Shown here: piece by piece, positions 1 through 9,884 of the stretch
Layout of the letters: the number at the start of each line of letters is the position of its first letter
Numbering within the stretch: the stretch's first letter is position 1
Assembly: GCF_002858675.1 (NCBI RefSeq)
Contig: NZ_PJZF01000005.1
Location: forward strand, 124,001-188,000
DNA length: 64,000 nt
DNA from: Chimaeribacter californicus
GTDB taxonomy: Bacteria > Pseudomonadota > Gammaproteobacteria > Enterobacterales > Enterobacteriaceae
Direction: 5' to 3'
Notes under the pieces: generated by a model
The model's database searches: none
The model's input: only the letters and a program-made list of their open reading frames with translations
What the model was told of the DNA's origin: nothing
Translations under genes and position numbers: made by a program

Positions 1-438
1 GTAGGCACCGCGGCCGGGGGTGCTGACCAGCCCCATCACCGAGCTGGTCTGGATGATGCGCCCCTCGCCGTGCGGCAGCATCGCCGGCAGCAGGCGCATG
101 GTTAACTGGTGGACGCCGAACAGGTTGCTGGCAAACTGCCCCTCCAGCTGGCTGCGGCTCAGGGTGTTGAGCGGGCCGTAAACGCCGAACCCGGCGTTGT
201 TGAACAGGCCATACAGCCGGTTGCCGGTCAGCGCCATTACCTCATCAGCGGCGCGATCGACGCTGGCCGGGTCATCCAGATCCAGCACCAGGCTCTCAAA
301 CCCGAGCTGGCACAGGTTGCCGACATCCTCTTCTTTGCGGCAGGCCGCCAGCACCCGGTAACCGCGGTTGCGTAGCTCCTGGGCCGCAATCAGGCCGATG
401 CCGCTGGAGCAGCCGGTAATCAATACCGCTTTTTGCAT
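1..438 (-). CDS. ybbO: Short-chain dehydrogenase YbbO, 3' part missing (runs off left edge)
   Basis: Reading leftwards from the ATG at 438 gives 146 codons open to the window edge. The N-terminus has the Rossmann cofactor signature of classical short-chain dehydrogenases, TGCSSGIG near residues 8-15, then the NNAG motif near residue 90 and a serine strand (TSSVMG) before the catalytic Tyr region, where the window ends. These proteins reduce or oxidise small carbonyls with NAD(P)H; E. coli YbbO acts on aldehydes. The neighbour tesA lies upstream on the same strand, as in E. coli. The family is certain, the substrate is not. Confidence 0.85.
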   Translation of the reverse strand, partial: MQKAVLITGCSSGIGLIAAQELRNRGYRVLAACRKEEDVGNLCQLGFESLVLDLDDPASVDRAADEVMALTGNRLYGLFNNAGFGVYGPLNTLSRSQLEGQFASNLFGVHQLTMRLLPAMLPHGEGRIIQTSSVMGLVSTPGRGAY

Positions 439-466
439 AACTTTACCTGTCAAAGGGCCCTATTTC

Positions 467-1105
467 TCAAGACGCATGATTTACTAAAGGATTCAGGCGC
501 TCAGCCATCCAGCCGGCAATAAACGGCTGGGCATCCCGGTTGGGATGGAGGCCATCTTCCTGCATCCACTGCGGCTTGATCGCGACCTGTTCCATGAAAA
601 ACGGCAGCAGCGGCACTTTGTACTGCGCCGCCAGCGCCGGGTAGATAGCGTAAAACGCATCGCCGTAACGGCGCCCGTAGTTGGGCGGCAAGCGGATCTG
701 CATCAGCAATGGCTGGGCATCCGCCTGCTTCACCAGGGTAATAATCTTGCTCAGGGTTTGCTGAATGTCTTGCGGCGCAAAGCCGCGCAGGCCGTCATTC
801 GCACCCAATTCAATCAACACCCAGCGCGGCTGGTGCTTTTTCAACAGGGCGGGCAGGCGCGCCAGCCCCTGGGTGGCGGTGTCGCCGCTGATGCTGGCGT
901 TCACCACCTTTGGCGCGCCGGGCGAGGCCTGCCACTTGTCTGCCAGCAGTGACGGCCAGGCGTTCTCAAGGGGAATGCGGTAACCGGCGCTTAAACTATC
1001 GCCTAAAATCAACAGGGTATCGGCAGCGGCTGCCCGTACACTGAATACTCCCAACAGCAAAAGGAAGGGAAGATGCCAGCGGAAAACGTTCTTGAAGTTC
1101 ATCAT
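467..1105 (-). CDS. tesA: Acyl-CoA thioesterase I / lysophospholipase L1 / arylesterase TesA
   Basis: Periplasmic SGNH hydrolase that cleaves acyl-CoA, lysophospholipids and small esters. The 212-aa product starts at the double Met at 1105/1102; an open frame runs further upstream but the E. coli start and a normal signal peptide (hydrophobic residues 12-22, cleavage near Ala27-Ala28) fix the start here. Block I GDSLSAGY supplies the nucleophile (Ser37 of the precursor), GANDG is the oxyanion Asn block, and DGLHPNRD near the C-terminus supplies Asp and His. Its first codons lie antisense to the start of ybbA (33-bp divergent overlap), the same arrangement as in E. coli. Confidence 0.96.
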   Translation of the reverse strand: MMNFKNVFRWHLPFLLLLGVFSVRAAAADTLLILGDSLSAGYRIPLENAWPSLLADKWQASPGAPKVVNASISGDTATQGLARLPALLKKHQPRWVLIELGANDGLRGFAPQDIQQTLSKIITLVKQADAQPLLMQIRLPPNYGRRYGDAFYAIYPALAAQYKVPLLPFFMEQVAIKPQWMQEDGLHPNRDAQPFIAGWMAERLNPLVNHAS

Positions 1106-1759
1106 CTTAGTAAACACGTCGGTCAGGGTGAGCACAGGCTTTCCATCCTTACCGGAGTTGACCTGCTTGTCAAACCCGCGCAGACCCTGGCACTGATTGG
1201 CGAGTCCGGCTCCGGCAAGTCCACGCTGCTCGGGATCCTCGCCGGGCTGGATGACGGCAGCGAAGGCGACGTGCGGCTGCTGGGGCACTCCCTGCCCGCG
1301 CTGGATGAAGAGGGGCGGGCCGCGCTGCGGGCGCAGAATGTCGGGTTTGTGTTCCAGTCATTCATGCTGGTGCCGACGCTGAACGCGCTGGAGAACGTGC
1401 AACTGCCGGCGTTGCTGCGGGGCGACAGCGAGGCCAAAAGCCGTGAACAGGCGGGTCAGTTGCTGGAACAGCTGGGGCTGGGGCAGCGGATGACCCACCT
1501 GCCGGCGCAGCTCTCCGGCGGCGAGCAGCAGCGGGTGGCGCTGGCGCGGGCCTTTATCGGCCACCCGAAAGTGCTGTTTGCCGATGAGCCGACCGGCAAC
1601 CTCGACCGCCAGACCGGCGACCGCATCGCCGATCTGCTGTTCTCCCTGAATCGCGACTACGCCACCACGCTGATTCTGGTGACCCACGATGCGCAACTGG
1701 CGGCCCGTTGCCAGCGTCGCCTGCGGCTGCGTGACGGCAAATTGCAGGAGGAAGCATGA
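1073..1759 (+). CDS. ybbA: ABC transporter ATP-binding protein YbbA
   Basis: 228 aa, exactly the E. coli length. It is an ABC ATPase of the LolD/MacB type: Walker A GESGSGKST at residues 43-51, Q-loop in FVFQSF, signature LSGGEQQR near residue 147, Walker B LFADEPTG, and the switch His in LVTHD. It pairs with the membrane protein YbbP, whose ATG overlaps its stop by 4 bp, so the two are translationally coupled. The start lies inside tesA on the opposite strand. The transported substrate is unknown; the partner's FtsX-like fold suggests extraction or mechanotransmission at the inner membrane rather than classical import. Confidence 0.95.
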   Translation: MPAENVLEVHHLSKHVGQGEHRLSILTGVDLLVKPAQTLALIGESGSGKSTLLGILAGLDDGSEGDVRLLGHSLPALDEEGRAALRAQNVGFVFQSFMLVPTLNALENVQLPALLRGDSEAKSREQAGQLLEQLGLGQRMTHLPAQLSGGEQQRVALARAFIGHPKVLFADEPTGNLDRQTGDRIADLLFSLNRDYATTLILVTHDAQLAARCQRRLRLRDGKLQEEA

Positions 1760-4188
1760 TCTGGCGCTGGTTCTGGCGCGAGTGGCGCTCGCCCTCGCTG
1801 TTGATTGTCTGGCTGGCGCTGACGCTGGCAGTGGCCTGTGTGCTGTCGCTCGGCACCATCAGTGACCGGATGGAAAAAGGGCTGAGCCAGCAAAGCCGCG
1901 ATTTTCTGGCGGCCGACCGGGTATTGCGCAGTGCCCACCCGGTGCCGGAGGGCTGGCTGTTGGAAGCGCGTCAGCAGGGGCTGACGGTCAGCCGGCAGAT
2001 GACCTTCATGACCATGACCTACGCCGGGGATCGGCCGCAACTCGCCTCAGTCAAAGCCACCGATAACGCCTACCCACTCTACGGCACGTTGCAAACTGAC
2101 CCACCGGGGCAGCGGGTGGCGCCCGGCGCAGTGCTGGTCGCGCCGCGTTTGCTGGCGCTGCTGGATAAAAAAGTCGGTGATAACCTCGATGTCGGCGACA
2201 CCACGTTGCGTATCGCCGGGGTGGTGGTGCAAGAGCCGGACGCCGGGTTTAACCCGTTCCAGATGGCCCCCAGGCTTATCATGGACATCAGCGACGCGGC
2301 GAAAACCGGCGCGATCCAGCCCGGCAGCCGCCTGACTTACCGCTACCTGTTTGCCGGCACCCCGGACGCGCTGGAGCGCTACGGTAACAGCCTGAAGCCG
2401 CAACTCAAACCCGATCAGCGCTGGTATGGGCTGGAGGAGTCAGAGGGCGCGCTGAGCAAATCCCTGCAACGCTCCCAGCAATTCCTGCTGCTGTCGGCGC
2501 TGCTGACGCTGCTGCTGTCGGTGGCCGCGGTGGCGGTGGCGATGAGCCACTACTGCCGCAGCCGCTACGATTTGATTGCGGTGCTGAAAACCCTGGGGGC
2601 CGGGCGGCGCGCCTTACAGAAACTGATTGTCGGCCAGTGGCTCTCGGTGCTGGCGCTGGCAGCGCTGGCGGGCAGCGCCATCGGCAAGCTGTTCGAATGG
2701 GGATTGATGCGGGCGCTGGCACCGGTACTGCCTGCACAACTGCCCTCCGCGGGCGGCTGGCCGTGGCTCTGGGCGCTGGGCGCCCTGGTGATGATCTCCC
2801 TGCTGATTGGCCTGCGCCCGTACCGGCAACTGCTGGCGACCCAGCCGTTGCGGGTGCTGCGGCGGGATGCGGTCTCCAACGTCTGGCCGCTGAAATATTA
2901 CCTGCCCACTATCCTGCTGGTGGTAGTCGGCCTGCTGGCGTGGCTGGTGGGCGGCAGCCGCCTGCTCTGGTCGCTGCTGGCGGGCATTCTGGTACTGGCG
3001 CTGCTGCTGGGCGTGATTGGCTGGGGCGGACTGCTGCTGCTGAAGCGCCTTACGGTGCGGCAACTGGCACTGCGGCTGGCGGTAAACCGCCTGCTGCGCC
3101 AGCCGTGGGTGACGCTGAGCCAGCTGGCGGCGTTCTCCATGTCATTTATGTTGCTGGCGCTGCTGCTGGTGATGCGCGGCGATCTGCTGGACCGCTGGCA
3201 ACAGCAACTGCCGCCGGAAAGTCCCAACTTCTTCCTGCTGAACATGACGCAGGATCAATTGCCGCCGGTCACGGCGTTCCTGCAACAGCATCAGGTGCAG
3301 CCCTCGACCTTCTACCCGGTGGTGCGGGTGCGGCTGACCAAAATCAACGACGAGGTCGCCACCGAACGGGTGAAGGAGAGCGATCCGGGCGGGGAAGCGG
3401 TGAGCCGCGAGCTGAACCTGACCTGGCAGAAGGATTTACCGGCGCACAATCCGCTGGTGGCCGGGCAGTGGCCGCCAAAAGCGGGGGAAGTCTCGATTGA
3501 ACAGGGCGTGGCGGATCGGCTGGGGCTGACGCTGGGCGACCGCGTCACCTTCAGCGGCGACACACAGGACTTCTCCGCCACCATCAGCAGCGTGCGCAAA
3601 GTGGACTGGGAGAGCCTGCGCCCTAACTTTTACTTTATCTTCCCGCCGGGCGCGCTGGATACGCAGCCGCAGACCTGGCTGACCAGTTTCCGCTACCACG
3701 GTGACAGCCGGATGCTGACTGATCTCAACCGCCGGTTCCCGACCCTGAGCCTGCTGGACATCGGCGCGATCCTGAAACAGGTCGGGCAGGTGCTGTCGCA
3801 GGTGAGCCGGGCGCTGGAGGTGATGGTGGTGCTGGTGATGGTGTGCGGCACCCTGCTGTTGCTGGCGCAGATTCAGGTCGGGATGCGCCAGCGGCGGCAG
3901 GAGCTGGTGGTCTACCGCACGCTGGGCGCGGGCAAACGGCTGCTGCGCGGTACGCTCTGGTGCGAGTTCGCAGTGCTGGGGCTGGTAGCCGGCGTGGCGG
4001 CGGCGGTGGGCGCGGAGGCGGCGCTGTGGCTGTTGCAGACGCAGGTCTTCGACTTCCCGTGGGAACCGGACTTCATGCTCTGGTGGCTGCTGCCGCTGCT
4101 GAGTGCGCTGCTGCTGTCGCTGTGCGGGGGCTGGCTGGGCGTGCGGTTACTGCGCGGCCGGGCGCTGTTCCGGCACTATGAGGGGTAA
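1756..4188 (+). CDS. ybbP: ABC transporter permease YbbP (FtsX-like)
   Basis: 810 aa, close to the E. coli YbbP length of about 804. An N-terminal membrane segment (residues 15-35) is followed by a large periplasmic domain, then groups of hydrophobic helices near residues 240-440 and 690-800, which is the duplicated FtsX/MacB permease layout. Start ATG overlaps the ybbA stop by 4 bp. A 14-bp tandem repeat (aggggtaaatcagg) begins in its last codons at 4181. The function of the YbbAP complex is not established. In E. coli K-12 an rhs element and other genes separate ybbP from purK; here the two are 94 bp apart. Confidence 0.93.
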   Translation: MIWRWFWREWRSPSLLIVWLALTLAVACVLSLGTISDRMEKGLSQQSRDFLAADRVLRSAHPVPEGWLLEARQQGLTVSRQMTFMTMTYAGDRPQLASVKATDNAYPLYGTLQTDPPGQRVAPGAVLVAPRLLALLDKKVGDNLDVGDTTLRIAGVVVQEPDAGFNPFQMAPRLIMDISDAAKTGAIQPGSRLTYRYLFAGTPDALERYGNSLKPQLKPDQRWYGLEESEGALSKSLQRSQQFLLLSALLTLLLSVAAVAVAMSHYCRSRYDLIAVLKTLGAGRRALQKLIVGQWLSVLALAALAGSAIGKLFEWGLMRALAPVLPAQLPSAGGWPWLWALGALVMISLLIGLRPYRQLLATQPLRVLRRDAVSNVWPLKYYLPTILLVVVGLLAWLVGGSRLLWSLLAGILVLALLLGVIGWGGLLLLKRLTVRQLALRLAVNRLLRQPWVTLSQLAAFSMSFMLLALLLVMRGDLLDRWQQQLPPESPNFFLLNMTQDQLPPVTAFLQQHQVQPSTFYPVVRVRLTKINDEVATERVKESDPGGEAVSRELNLTWQKDLPAHNPLVAGQWPPKAGEVSIEQGVADRLGLTLGDRVTFSGDTQDFSATISSVRKVDWESLRPNFYFIFPPGALDTQPQTWLTSFRYHGDSRMLTDLNRRFPTLSLLDIGAILKQVGQVLSQVSRALEVMVVLVMVCGTLLLLAQIQVGMRQRRQELVVYRTLGAGKRLLRGTLWCEFAVLGLVAGVAAAVGAEAALWLLQTQVFDFPWEPDFMLWWLLPLLSALLLSLCGGWLGVRLLRGRALFRHYEG

Positions 4189-4208
4189 ATCAGGAGGGGT
4201 AAATCAGG
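4181..4208. repeat. 14-bp perfect tandem duplication at the ybbP stop
   Basis: Two exact copies of aggggtaaatcagg (4181-4194 and 4195-4208) overlap the ybbP stop codon, followed by a third decayed partial copy. It looks like a slippage product with no evident role. Confidence 0.8.
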
Positions 4209-4233
4209 AAAGGTAAAGCGAAGGGTGAAAACC

Positions 4234-4276
4234 GCGCCCCTGCGTCAATGCCAAACGGCGGAAGAGGCAGGGGCGC
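4234..4276. terminator. Inverted repeat between convergent ybbP and purK
   Basis: A perfect 10-bp inverted repeat, gcgcccctgc / gcaggggcgc, with a 23-nt loop lies between two convergent genes. It lacks a clear U-tract on either strand, so it is a weak candidate for bidirectional termination or transcript-end protection. Confidence 0.4.
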
Positions 4277-4282
4277 GAACTG

Positions 4283-5347
4283 TTACAGCTTACTCTGCGC
4301 CCATTCAATGCCGCTGCGGTACGCTTCCGGCAGCATCGGCACCAGATCGCTCAGCGTCTGTGTGATCAGCACCCGGTCTGGGTCATTGAGGTTAAGGTGA
4401 CCGACCTTACGGCCCGGGCGTACCTCTTTCTCATACCAGTGCAGGTTGACCAGCGGCAGGCTGAGCCAGTCAATGTTTACGTCCGTGCCGATCAGGTTCA
4501 CCATCACTGACGGCGCACTGACCACCGGCACCGGCAGCGGCAGGTTGAGAATCGCCCGCAGGTGCAGCTCAAACTGGCTGATCGACGCGCCGTCCTGCGT
4601 CCAGTGGCCGCTGTTGTGAACGCGCGGGGCCAGTTCGTTGATCAGCAACCCGCCTTCCACCACAAAGCACTCCATCGCCATCACGCCCACATAGCCCAGC
4701 TCCTGCATAATCGCAGAGAGCATCGACTCGGCCTGCTGTTGCAGCGCGATGTCCGGCGTCGGCAGTGCCACGCTGGTACGCAGGATGCCGTCCTGATGCA
4801 GGTTATGCGTCAACGGGTAGAACACCATGCTGCCGTCATGCGCACGCGCGCCCACCAGCGACACTTCCCCGGAGAAGTTGATCCCCTGCTCGACGATGCA
4901 CTCGCCGTAGCAGTCGTCCGGCAGGGTGTGCGCCTCGTCGGCGCGCAGCCGCCACTGGCCGCGGCCGTCATAGCCGCCGACGCGGCGCTTGACGATCGCC
5001 AGTTCACCCAGTGCGGCAAACACCTGCGGCCACTCGGCGGCGGACGCCAGCAGCTGCCAAGGCGCGGTAGCCAGGCCGAGCTGATCCAGCAACTGTTTCT
5101 GCGTCAGGCGATCGGCGAGGCGCGGGAAGATGTCGCGGTTAACAAATGCCGGGTGGCCGGCCAGCTCACGGGTGAGGGCGGTTTCCGGCCAGCGCTCAAT
5201 CTCGGCAGTGATCACGCTCTGGCGGAACGGCACCGCTTCCGGCTCGGCGTCCAGCCCGACCGGGTAAACCGCGATGCCCAGCGGCTCCCCGGCCTGACGC
5301 AGCATCCGGCCCAGCTGGCCGTTGCCCAGTACGCAAACCGGCTTCAT
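4283..5347 (-). CDS. purK: N5-carboxyaminoimidazole ribonucleotide synthase PurK
   Basis: 354 aa (E. coli 355). ATP-grasp enzyme that makes N5-CAIR from AIR, bicarbonate and ATP in purine synthesis. The N-terminal Rossmann-like start ([11 protein letters not shown]), the central ATP-grasp region ([15 protein letters not shown]) and the metal/phosphate motif near residue 250 ([13 protein letters not shown]) are all present. Its ATG overlaps the purE stop by 4 bp, so PurE and PurK are coupled, and both would share the PurR-controlled promoter upstream of purE. Confidence 0.97.
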   Translation of the reverse strand: MKPVCVLGNGQLGRMLRQAGEPLGIAVYPVGLDAEPEAVPFRQSVITAEIERWPETALTRELAGHPAFVNRDIFPRLADRLTQKQLLDQLGLATAPWQLLASAAEWPQVFAALGELAIVKRRVGGYDGRGQWRLRADEAHTLPDDCYGECIVEQGINFSGEVSLVGARAHDGSMVFYPLTHNLHQDGILRTSVALPTPDIALQQQAESMLSAIMQELGYVGVMAMECFVVEGGLLINELAPRVHNSGHWTQDGASISQFELHLRAILNLPLPVPVVSAPSVMVNLIGTDVNIDWLSLPLVNLHWYEKEVRPGRKVGHLNLNDPDRVLITQTLSDLVPMLPEAYRSGIEWAQSKL

Positions 5348-5853
5348 GCCTCCTCCCGCGGGTCAGGGTTATTCAGCACCTCATCGGTCTGCGCCTGACG
5401 CCAGGCGGCCAGGCGTGACGCCAGTTCCGCATCATGCAGGGCCAGGATCTGCGCGGCCAGCAGGGCGGCGTTGGCGGCCCCGGCTTTGCCGATCGCCAGC
5501 GTGCCGACCGGGATGCCGCGCGGCATCTGCACAATGGAGTAGAGGCTGTCCACGCCGCTCAGCGCGGCACTCTGCACCGGCACACCCAGTACCGGCACCA
5601 GCGTTTTCGCGGCCAGCATGCCCGGCAGATGCGCCGCGCCGCCTGCACCGGCGATGATCACGTCAAACCCGTTGGCGGCGGCCTGCTCAGCAAAGCTGAA
5701 CAGTTTGTCCGGCGTGCGGTGGGCAGAGACCACTTCAACGTGGAACGCGACATTCAGCGTGGTGAGGATTTCAGCGGCAAATTGCATGGTAGCCCAGTCA
5801 CTCTTGGACCCCATGACGAGGGCGACATTTGCCGGGGAAAGGTTGGATGACAT
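5344..5853 (-). CDS. purE: N5-carboxyaminoimidazole ribonucleotide mutase PurE
   Basis: 169 aa, as in E. coli. It converts N5-CAIR to CAIR. Motifs MGSKSDW near residue 14, SAHRTP and [11 protein letters not shown] line the active site. The open frame extends about 130 codons upstream, but homology begins only at the ATG at 5853, and the upstream part would run through the promoter and PurR box, so the short start is right. First gene of the purEK operon. Confidence 0.97.
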   Translation of the reverse strand: MSSNLSPANVALVMGSKSDWATMQFAAEILTTLNVAFHVEVVSAHRTPDKLFSFAEQAAANGFDVIIAGAGGAAHLPGMLAAKTLVPVLGVPVQSAALSGVDSLYSIVQMPRGIPVGTLAIGKAGAANAALLAAQILALHDAELASRLAAWRQAQTDEVLNNPDPREEA

Positions 5854-5941
5854 GCCTGTAATGCTCCTGTGAATATGCTGGCGTCGCCAGAGGGGTTGTA
5901 TCTGGCGGAGAGGGCGCAAATAATAGCATGGCAAATCCGCA

Positions 5942-5957
5942 AGGAAAACGGTTGCGT
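5942..5957 (-). promoter_or_regulatory. PurR operator upstream of purEK
   Basis: The minus strand reads ACGCAACCGTTTTCCT, 13 of 16 matches to the PurR palindrome ACGCAAACGTTTGCGT and, as I recall it, the same as the E. coli purE operator. It lies 89 bp upstream of the purE ATG. A -10-like TATTAT sits at 5925-5920 and the box overlaps the expected -35, so bound PurR with hypoxanthine or guanine would block the promoter. Confidence 0.8.
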
Positions 5958-6030
5958 CGCTGCCGGAGGCTGGGAAAGCCAGGGGTAATTTGTATAATCG
6001 CCACAAAACCATTAAGCAGGACAATACCTT

Positions 6031-6642
6031 ATGACTGACGCCCTTCTGGCCCCGATTCACGCCTTTCTGCACTGCAAAACGCCGGCGCGCTGGATCGATG
6101 TGGCGCTTACCCAGCAGGATATTCTGCTGATCGATCACGCCAACTGCGAGAAGAAAGCGGCGGCCTCGGCGATGGCGCTGATGACCCGCTACCTCGACCG
6201 CACCGAGCTGCTGATCTGCGCGGCCCGCCTGGCGCGTGAGGAGCTGCACCACTTCGAGCAGGTGGTGGAGATCATGACCCGGCGCAATGTGGCCTACACC
6301 GTGCTGTCGCCGTCACGCTACGCCAACGGCCTGCTGAAGCATGTCCGCCATCAGGATGAGCTGGGGTTGCTGGTGGACAGGCTGATCATCGGGGCCTATA
6401 TCGAGGCGCGATCCTGTGAGCGTTTCGCGGCGATTGCCCCGCATCTGGATCAGGAACTGCGGCGGTTCTATCTGTCGCTGCTGCGCTCTGAAGCACGCCA
6501 CTATCAGGATTACCTGTCACTGGCACAGCAATATGCCGGGGAAGATATTACCGATCGGGTGGAAGAACTGGGGCGGATTGAGGCTGAACTGATCATGGCC
6601 CCGGACGAGCAGTTCCGCTTTCACAGCGGCGTGCCGGTCTGA
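6031..6642 (+). CDS. miaE: tRNA-(ms2io6A37) hydroxylase MiaE
   Basis: 203 aa. Oxygen-dependent non-haem diiron enzyme that hydroxylates 2-methylthio-isopentenyl-adenosine at tRNA position 37. The ferritin-like four-helix pattern carries its iron ligands: an EExxH-type pair in REELHHFE (near residue 70), Glu in [10 protein letters not shown] (near 130) and ExxxH-like EARHYQ (near 155). E. coli K-12 lacks miaE; Salmonella and several relatives have it. It stands alone, divergent from purE and convergent with lpxH, whose stop lies 1 bp beyond its own. Confidence 0.95.
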   Translation: MTDALLAPIHAFLHCKTPARWIDVALTQQDILLIDHANCEKKAAASAMALMTRYLDRTELLICAARLAREELHHFEQVVEIMTRRNVAYTVLSPSRYANGLLKHVRHQDELGLLVDRLIIGAYIEARSCERFAAIAPHLDQELRRFYLSLLRSEARHYQDYLSLAQQYAGEDITDRVEELGRIEAELIMAPDEQFRFHSGVPV

Positions 6643-6643
6643 G

Positions 6644-7366
6644 TCAGAACGGGAACGTGACCAGATCAATCCCCTGCGGGCTGACAGCGATCATCGATCC
6701 TTCCTGATGCCAGGCACCCAGTACCGCGCGGTGCGCCTCGCCATCCGGCAGGGCAAGGGTGTGGATCGCCGGGCGGTGGGTATGGCCGTGGATCAGCCAG
6801 TGTACCTGATGGCGGCGCATCGTGTCCGACACGGCCTGTGGGTTGACGTCCATGATCGCCATCGATTTCAATTGGTTAGCCTGCTGGCTGTCGGCGCGCA
6901 TCTTACCGGCAATCCTCAGGCGCAGGCGTAACGGCAGGGCAAGGAACAGCCGCTGAATCAGCGGATTACGCACTTTTTTACGGAAACGCTGGTAGCCTTC
7001 ATCGTCCGTGCACAGGGTGTCGCCGTGCATAATCAGCACCCGGCGGCCATACAGCGTCAGCACCTGTTCTTCCGGCAGCAGCGTCATGCCACTGGCGCGG
7101 GCAAAACGCCGGCCGAGCAGGAAATCCCGGTTGCCGTGGATGAAGTAGCAGGGCACGCCGCTGTTAACCAGCGCCTTCAGCGCGGCCGCAATCTCCGCGT
7201 GCAGCGGTTGCGGGTCGTCGTCCCCGATCCAGGCTTCAAACAGATCGCCCAGGATATACAGCGCCTCGGCGCGGCGCGCTTCACCGGCCAGAAAACGCAG
7301 AAAACCGGCAGTAATTGCCGGTTCCTGTACGCTCAGATGCAAATCAGCGATAAACAGTGTGGTCAT
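6644..7366 (-). CDS. lpxH: UDP-2,3-diacylglucosamine pyrophosphohydrolase LpxH
   Basis: 240 aa, the E. coli length. Mn2+-dependent metallophosphoesterase that makes lipid X from UDP-2,3-diacylglucosamine in lipid A synthesis, at the inner face of the inner membrane. The five metal motifs appear in order: DLHL (8-11), [12 protein letters not shown] (about 40), GNRDF (about 79), HGDT (about 114) and GHTHRP (about 195). It lies 15 bp downstream of ppiB, probably in one transcript. Confidence 0.97.
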   Translation of the reverse strand: MTTLFIADLHLSVQEPAITAGFLRFLAGEARRAEALYILGDLFEAWIGDDDPQPLHAEIAAALKALVNSGVPCYFIHGNRDFLLGRRFARASGMTLLPEEQVLTLYGRRVLIMHGDTLCTDDEGYQRFRKKVRNPLIQRLFLALPLRLRLRIAGKMRADSQQANQLKSMAIMDVNPQAVSDTMRRHQVHWLIHGHTHRPAIHTLALPDGEAHRAVLGAWHQEGSMIAVSPQGIDLVTFPF

Positions 7367-7381
7367 GCCGCGGGGCTAACC

Positions 7382-7876
7382 TTACTCGCTGACGGTCACG
7401 CTGGTGATCACCACATCTTCTTTCGGCACGTCCTGATGCATGCCGCTGCGGCCGGTCGGCACAGCCTTGATCTTGTCAACCACGTCCAGGCCTTCCACCA
7501 CTTCGGCGAACACACAGTAGCCCCAGCCCTGCGCGTTTTCACCGCGGAAGTTCAGGAAGTCGTTATCTACCACGTTGATGAAGAACTGGGCAGTCGCTGA
7601 GTGCGGGTCGTTGGTGCGCGCCATCGCCAGGGTGCCGCGGGTGTTTTTCAGGCCGTTGTTGGCTTCGTTGTTGATTGGTGCGTCGGTGGCTTTCTGTTTC
7701 ATGCCCGGCTCAAAGCCGCCGCCCTGAACCATGAAGCCATTGATCACGCGGTGGAAAATGGTGTTGTCGTAGAACCCTTTACGGCAGTAGTTCAGGAAGT
7801 TTTCAACGGTTGCCGGCGCTTTGTCTGCGAAGGTGTTGATGACGATGTCACCGTGATTAGTGTGGAAAGTAACCAT
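7382..7876 (-). CDS. ppiB: Cytoplasmic peptidyl-prolyl isomerase B (cyclophilin)
   Basis: 164 aa, the E. coli length, with no signal peptide, so the cytosolic cyclophilin rather than PpiA. The active-site block [13 protein letters not shown] near residue 42 carries the catalytic Arg, and [15 protein letters not shown] and the GYCVFAEV strand follow. Divergent from cysS across 257 bp. Catalyses cis-trans isomerisation at prolines during folding. Confidence 0.97.
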   Translation of the reverse strand: MVTFHTNHGDIVINTFADKAPATVENFLNYCRKGFYDNTIFHRVINGFMVQGGGFEPGMKQKATDAPINNEANNGLKNTRGTLAMARTNDPHSATAQFFINVVDNDFLNFRGENAQGWGYCVFAEVVEGLDVVDKIKAVPTGRSGMHQDVPKEDVVITSVTVSE

Positions 7877-8133
7877 AATAGTTCATCCTGCTTGATTGAA
7901 GGTGTGCGCCGCGGGGCGGCCTGCACAATAGAGGGCTTTTATAACATAAACCGGCGGCGGGCGTCAGCAGCGGGAGGATTAGCATGTTTGCTGATATGCT
8001 TATGCGAGGGAAACCGGCCGGATGTTGCAAACACCGGACGTTCAAGGTTCAATACGCCTTTCGGTGAAGATCCCGGCGGATTTTTTCACCCCTGTTGATT
8101 GCCATCCACACATGTAAACCATGGAATGACCTG

Positions 8134-9519
8134 ATGCTGAAAATATATAACACCCTGAGTCGCCAAAAAGAGGAATTCAAACCTATCCATGCCGGAACCG
8201 TCGGCATGTACGTGTGTGGCATCACCGTTTACGACCTCTGTCACATCGGCCACGGCCGGACGTTCGTCGCGTTTGACGTGGTGGCGCGTTACCTGCGTTA
8301 CAGCGGCTATCGCCTGAAGTATGTGCGTAACATCACCGATATTGATGACAAGATCATCAAACGTGCCAATGAGAACGGCGAAAGCAGCGAGGTGCTGACC
8401 ACCCGCATGATCGCCGAGATGCACGCCGATTTCGACGCGCTGAAGATCCTGCCGCCGGATGAGGAGCCGCGCGCCACCCGCCATATCGCCGACATCATTG
8501 AGCTGGTGACGGAACTTATCGCGCGTGACCACGCGTATGTGGCCTCCAACGGCGATGTGATGTTCGCCGTAGACAGCGACCCGGATTATGGCCTGCTGTC
8601 GCGCCAGGATCTGGAGCAGCTGCAGGCGGGCGCTCGCGTGGAAATCGCCGAGGTAAAACGCAACCCGATGGACTTCGTGCTGTGGAAAATGTCCAAGCCG
8701 GGTGAACCGAGCTGGCCGTCGCCGTGGGGCGAGGGGCGCCCGGGCTGGCATATTGAGTGCTCGGCAATGAACAGCAAACAGCTTGGCCACCACTTCGACA
8801 TCCACGGCGGCGGCTCCGATCTGATGTTCCCGCACCATGAGAACGAGATCGCCCAGTCCACCTGCGCCCACGACGGCCCGTACGTTAACTACTGGATGCA
8901 TTCCGGCATGGTGATGGTGGATCGCGAGAAGATGTCCAAATCGCTGAACAACTTCTTTACCGTGCGGGATGTGCTGGCTTATTACGACGCCGAAACCGTG
9001 CGCTACTTCCTGATGTCCGGCCACTACCGCAGCCAGCTCAACTACAGTGAAGAGAACCTGAAACAGGCACGTACCTCGCTGGAGCGGCTCTACACGGCGT
9101 TGCGCGGCACGGATAACGCCGCCGCACCGGCCGGGGGCGAGGCGTTTGTCACCCGTTTCCGTGAGGCAATGGATGATGACTTCAACACGCCGGAAGCCTA
9201 TTCGGTGCTGTTTGACATGGCGCGTGAAGTGAACCGCCTGAAAGCCGAAGACATGGCCGCCGCGAACGGGCTGGCGGCTGAGCTGCGCCACCTGGCGGGC
9301 GTGCTGGGCTTGCTAGCGCAGGAACCGGAGCAGTTCCTTCAGGGCGGGGCGCAGGCGGACGAGGGCGATGTGGCGCAGATTGAGGCGCTGATCAAACAGC
9401 GTAATGACGCGCGTGCCGCGAAAGACTGGGCGATGGCGGATTCCGCCCGTGACCAGCTCAACGCGCTCGGCATCATTCTGGAAGATGGCCCGCAGGGCAC
9501 CAGCTGGCGTCGTAAGTAA
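8134..9519 (+). CDS. cysS: Cysteinyl-tRNA synthetase
   Basis: 461 aa, as in E. coli. Class I synthetase with zinc-binding Cys in VCGITVYD, the HIGH box as HIGH (residues 38-41) and the KMSKS loop intact (near residue 266). The ATG at 8134 is chosen over one 13 codons upstream because the product then begins MLKIYNT as in the family. Followed closely by a strong bidirectional terminator. Confidence 0.97.
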   Translation: MLKIYNTLSRQKEEFKPIHAGTVGMYVCGITVYDLCHIGHGRTFVAFDVVARYLRYSGYRLKYVRNITDIDDKIIKRANENGESSEVLTTRMIAEMHADFDALKILPPDEEPRATRHIADIIELVTELIARDHAYVASNGDVMFAVDSDPDYGLLSRQDLEQLQAGARVEIAEVKRNPMDFVLWKMSKPGEPSWPSPWGEGRPGWHIECSAMNSKQLGHHFDIHGGGSDLMFPHHENEIAQSTCAHDGPYVNYWMHSGMVMVDREKMSKSLNNFFTVRDVLAYYDAETVRYFLMSGHYRSQLNYSEENLKQARTSLERLYTALRGTDNAAAPAGGEAFVTRFREAMDDDFNTPEAYSVLFDMAREVNRLKAEDMAAANGLAAELRHLAGVLGLLAQEPEQFLQGGAQADEGDVAQIEALIKQRNDARAAKDWAMADSARDQLNALGIILEDGPQGTSWRRK

Positions 9520-9546
9520 GCTGAACGAATAGCAAAAAAGCAGCAT

Positions 9547-9578
9547 AAAAAAAGGCGACGCTTCTGCGTCGCCTTTTC
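9547..9578. terminator. Bidirectional terminator between cysS and ybcJ
   Basis: Stem ggcgacgc / gcgtcgcc (9554-9561 and 9566-9573) with a tetraloop, flanked by a 7-base A run on the left and tttt on the right, so it serves both convergent genes. Confidence 0.9.
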
Positions 9579-9597
9579 TATGGCCGCAGCCACGGGA

Positions 9598-9810
9598 TCA
9601 GGGTTTGACCACCACGGTCGCGCCGTCAAACTCAACCTGCTGATCCGCCACAATTTTGCAGCGCTTGCGGGTTTCTACCTGGCCGTTTACTTTTACCAGC
9701 CCATCGGCAATCACCGCTTTTGCCGCCGCGCCGCTTTCGCACCAGCCCTGGAATTTCAGCAGATCGCACAGTTCAACGTGCGGGTGATTGTCGAGATTAA
9801 AAATGTCCAT
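9598..9810 (-). CDS. ybcJ: S4-domain RNA-binding protein YbcJ
   Basis: 70 aa, the E. coli YbcJ length. Nearly the whole protein is an S4-like fold: the helix LKFQGWCESGAAAKAVI followed by the turn DGLVKVNGQVETRKRCKI, the usual RNA-contacting loop. Predicted small RNA-binding protein, perhaps ribosome or tRNA related. Downstream of folD on the same strand with a 74-bp gap. Confidence 0.93.
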   Translation of the reverse strand: MDIFNLDNHPHVELCDLLKFQGWCESGAAAKAVIADGLVKVNGQVETRKRCKIVADQQVEFDGATVVVKP

Positions 9811-9884
9811 CGTGTTCCTGACTTAACGCGCCTGGCGCGCAGAGAGTGCATGAGTGCGCCGCCCCGGGGGCGGCCGCATAAGGC

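Noticed and set aside
2637..3500. 287-codon open frame inside ybbP, same strand
   Set aside because: Ala/Gly-rich shadow of a GC-rich gene; no ribosome site, and the real frame is ybbP.
8086..9291. 401-codon frame antisense to cysS
   Set aside because: Composition of a shadow frame (His/Val rich) and no homology; cysS is certain.
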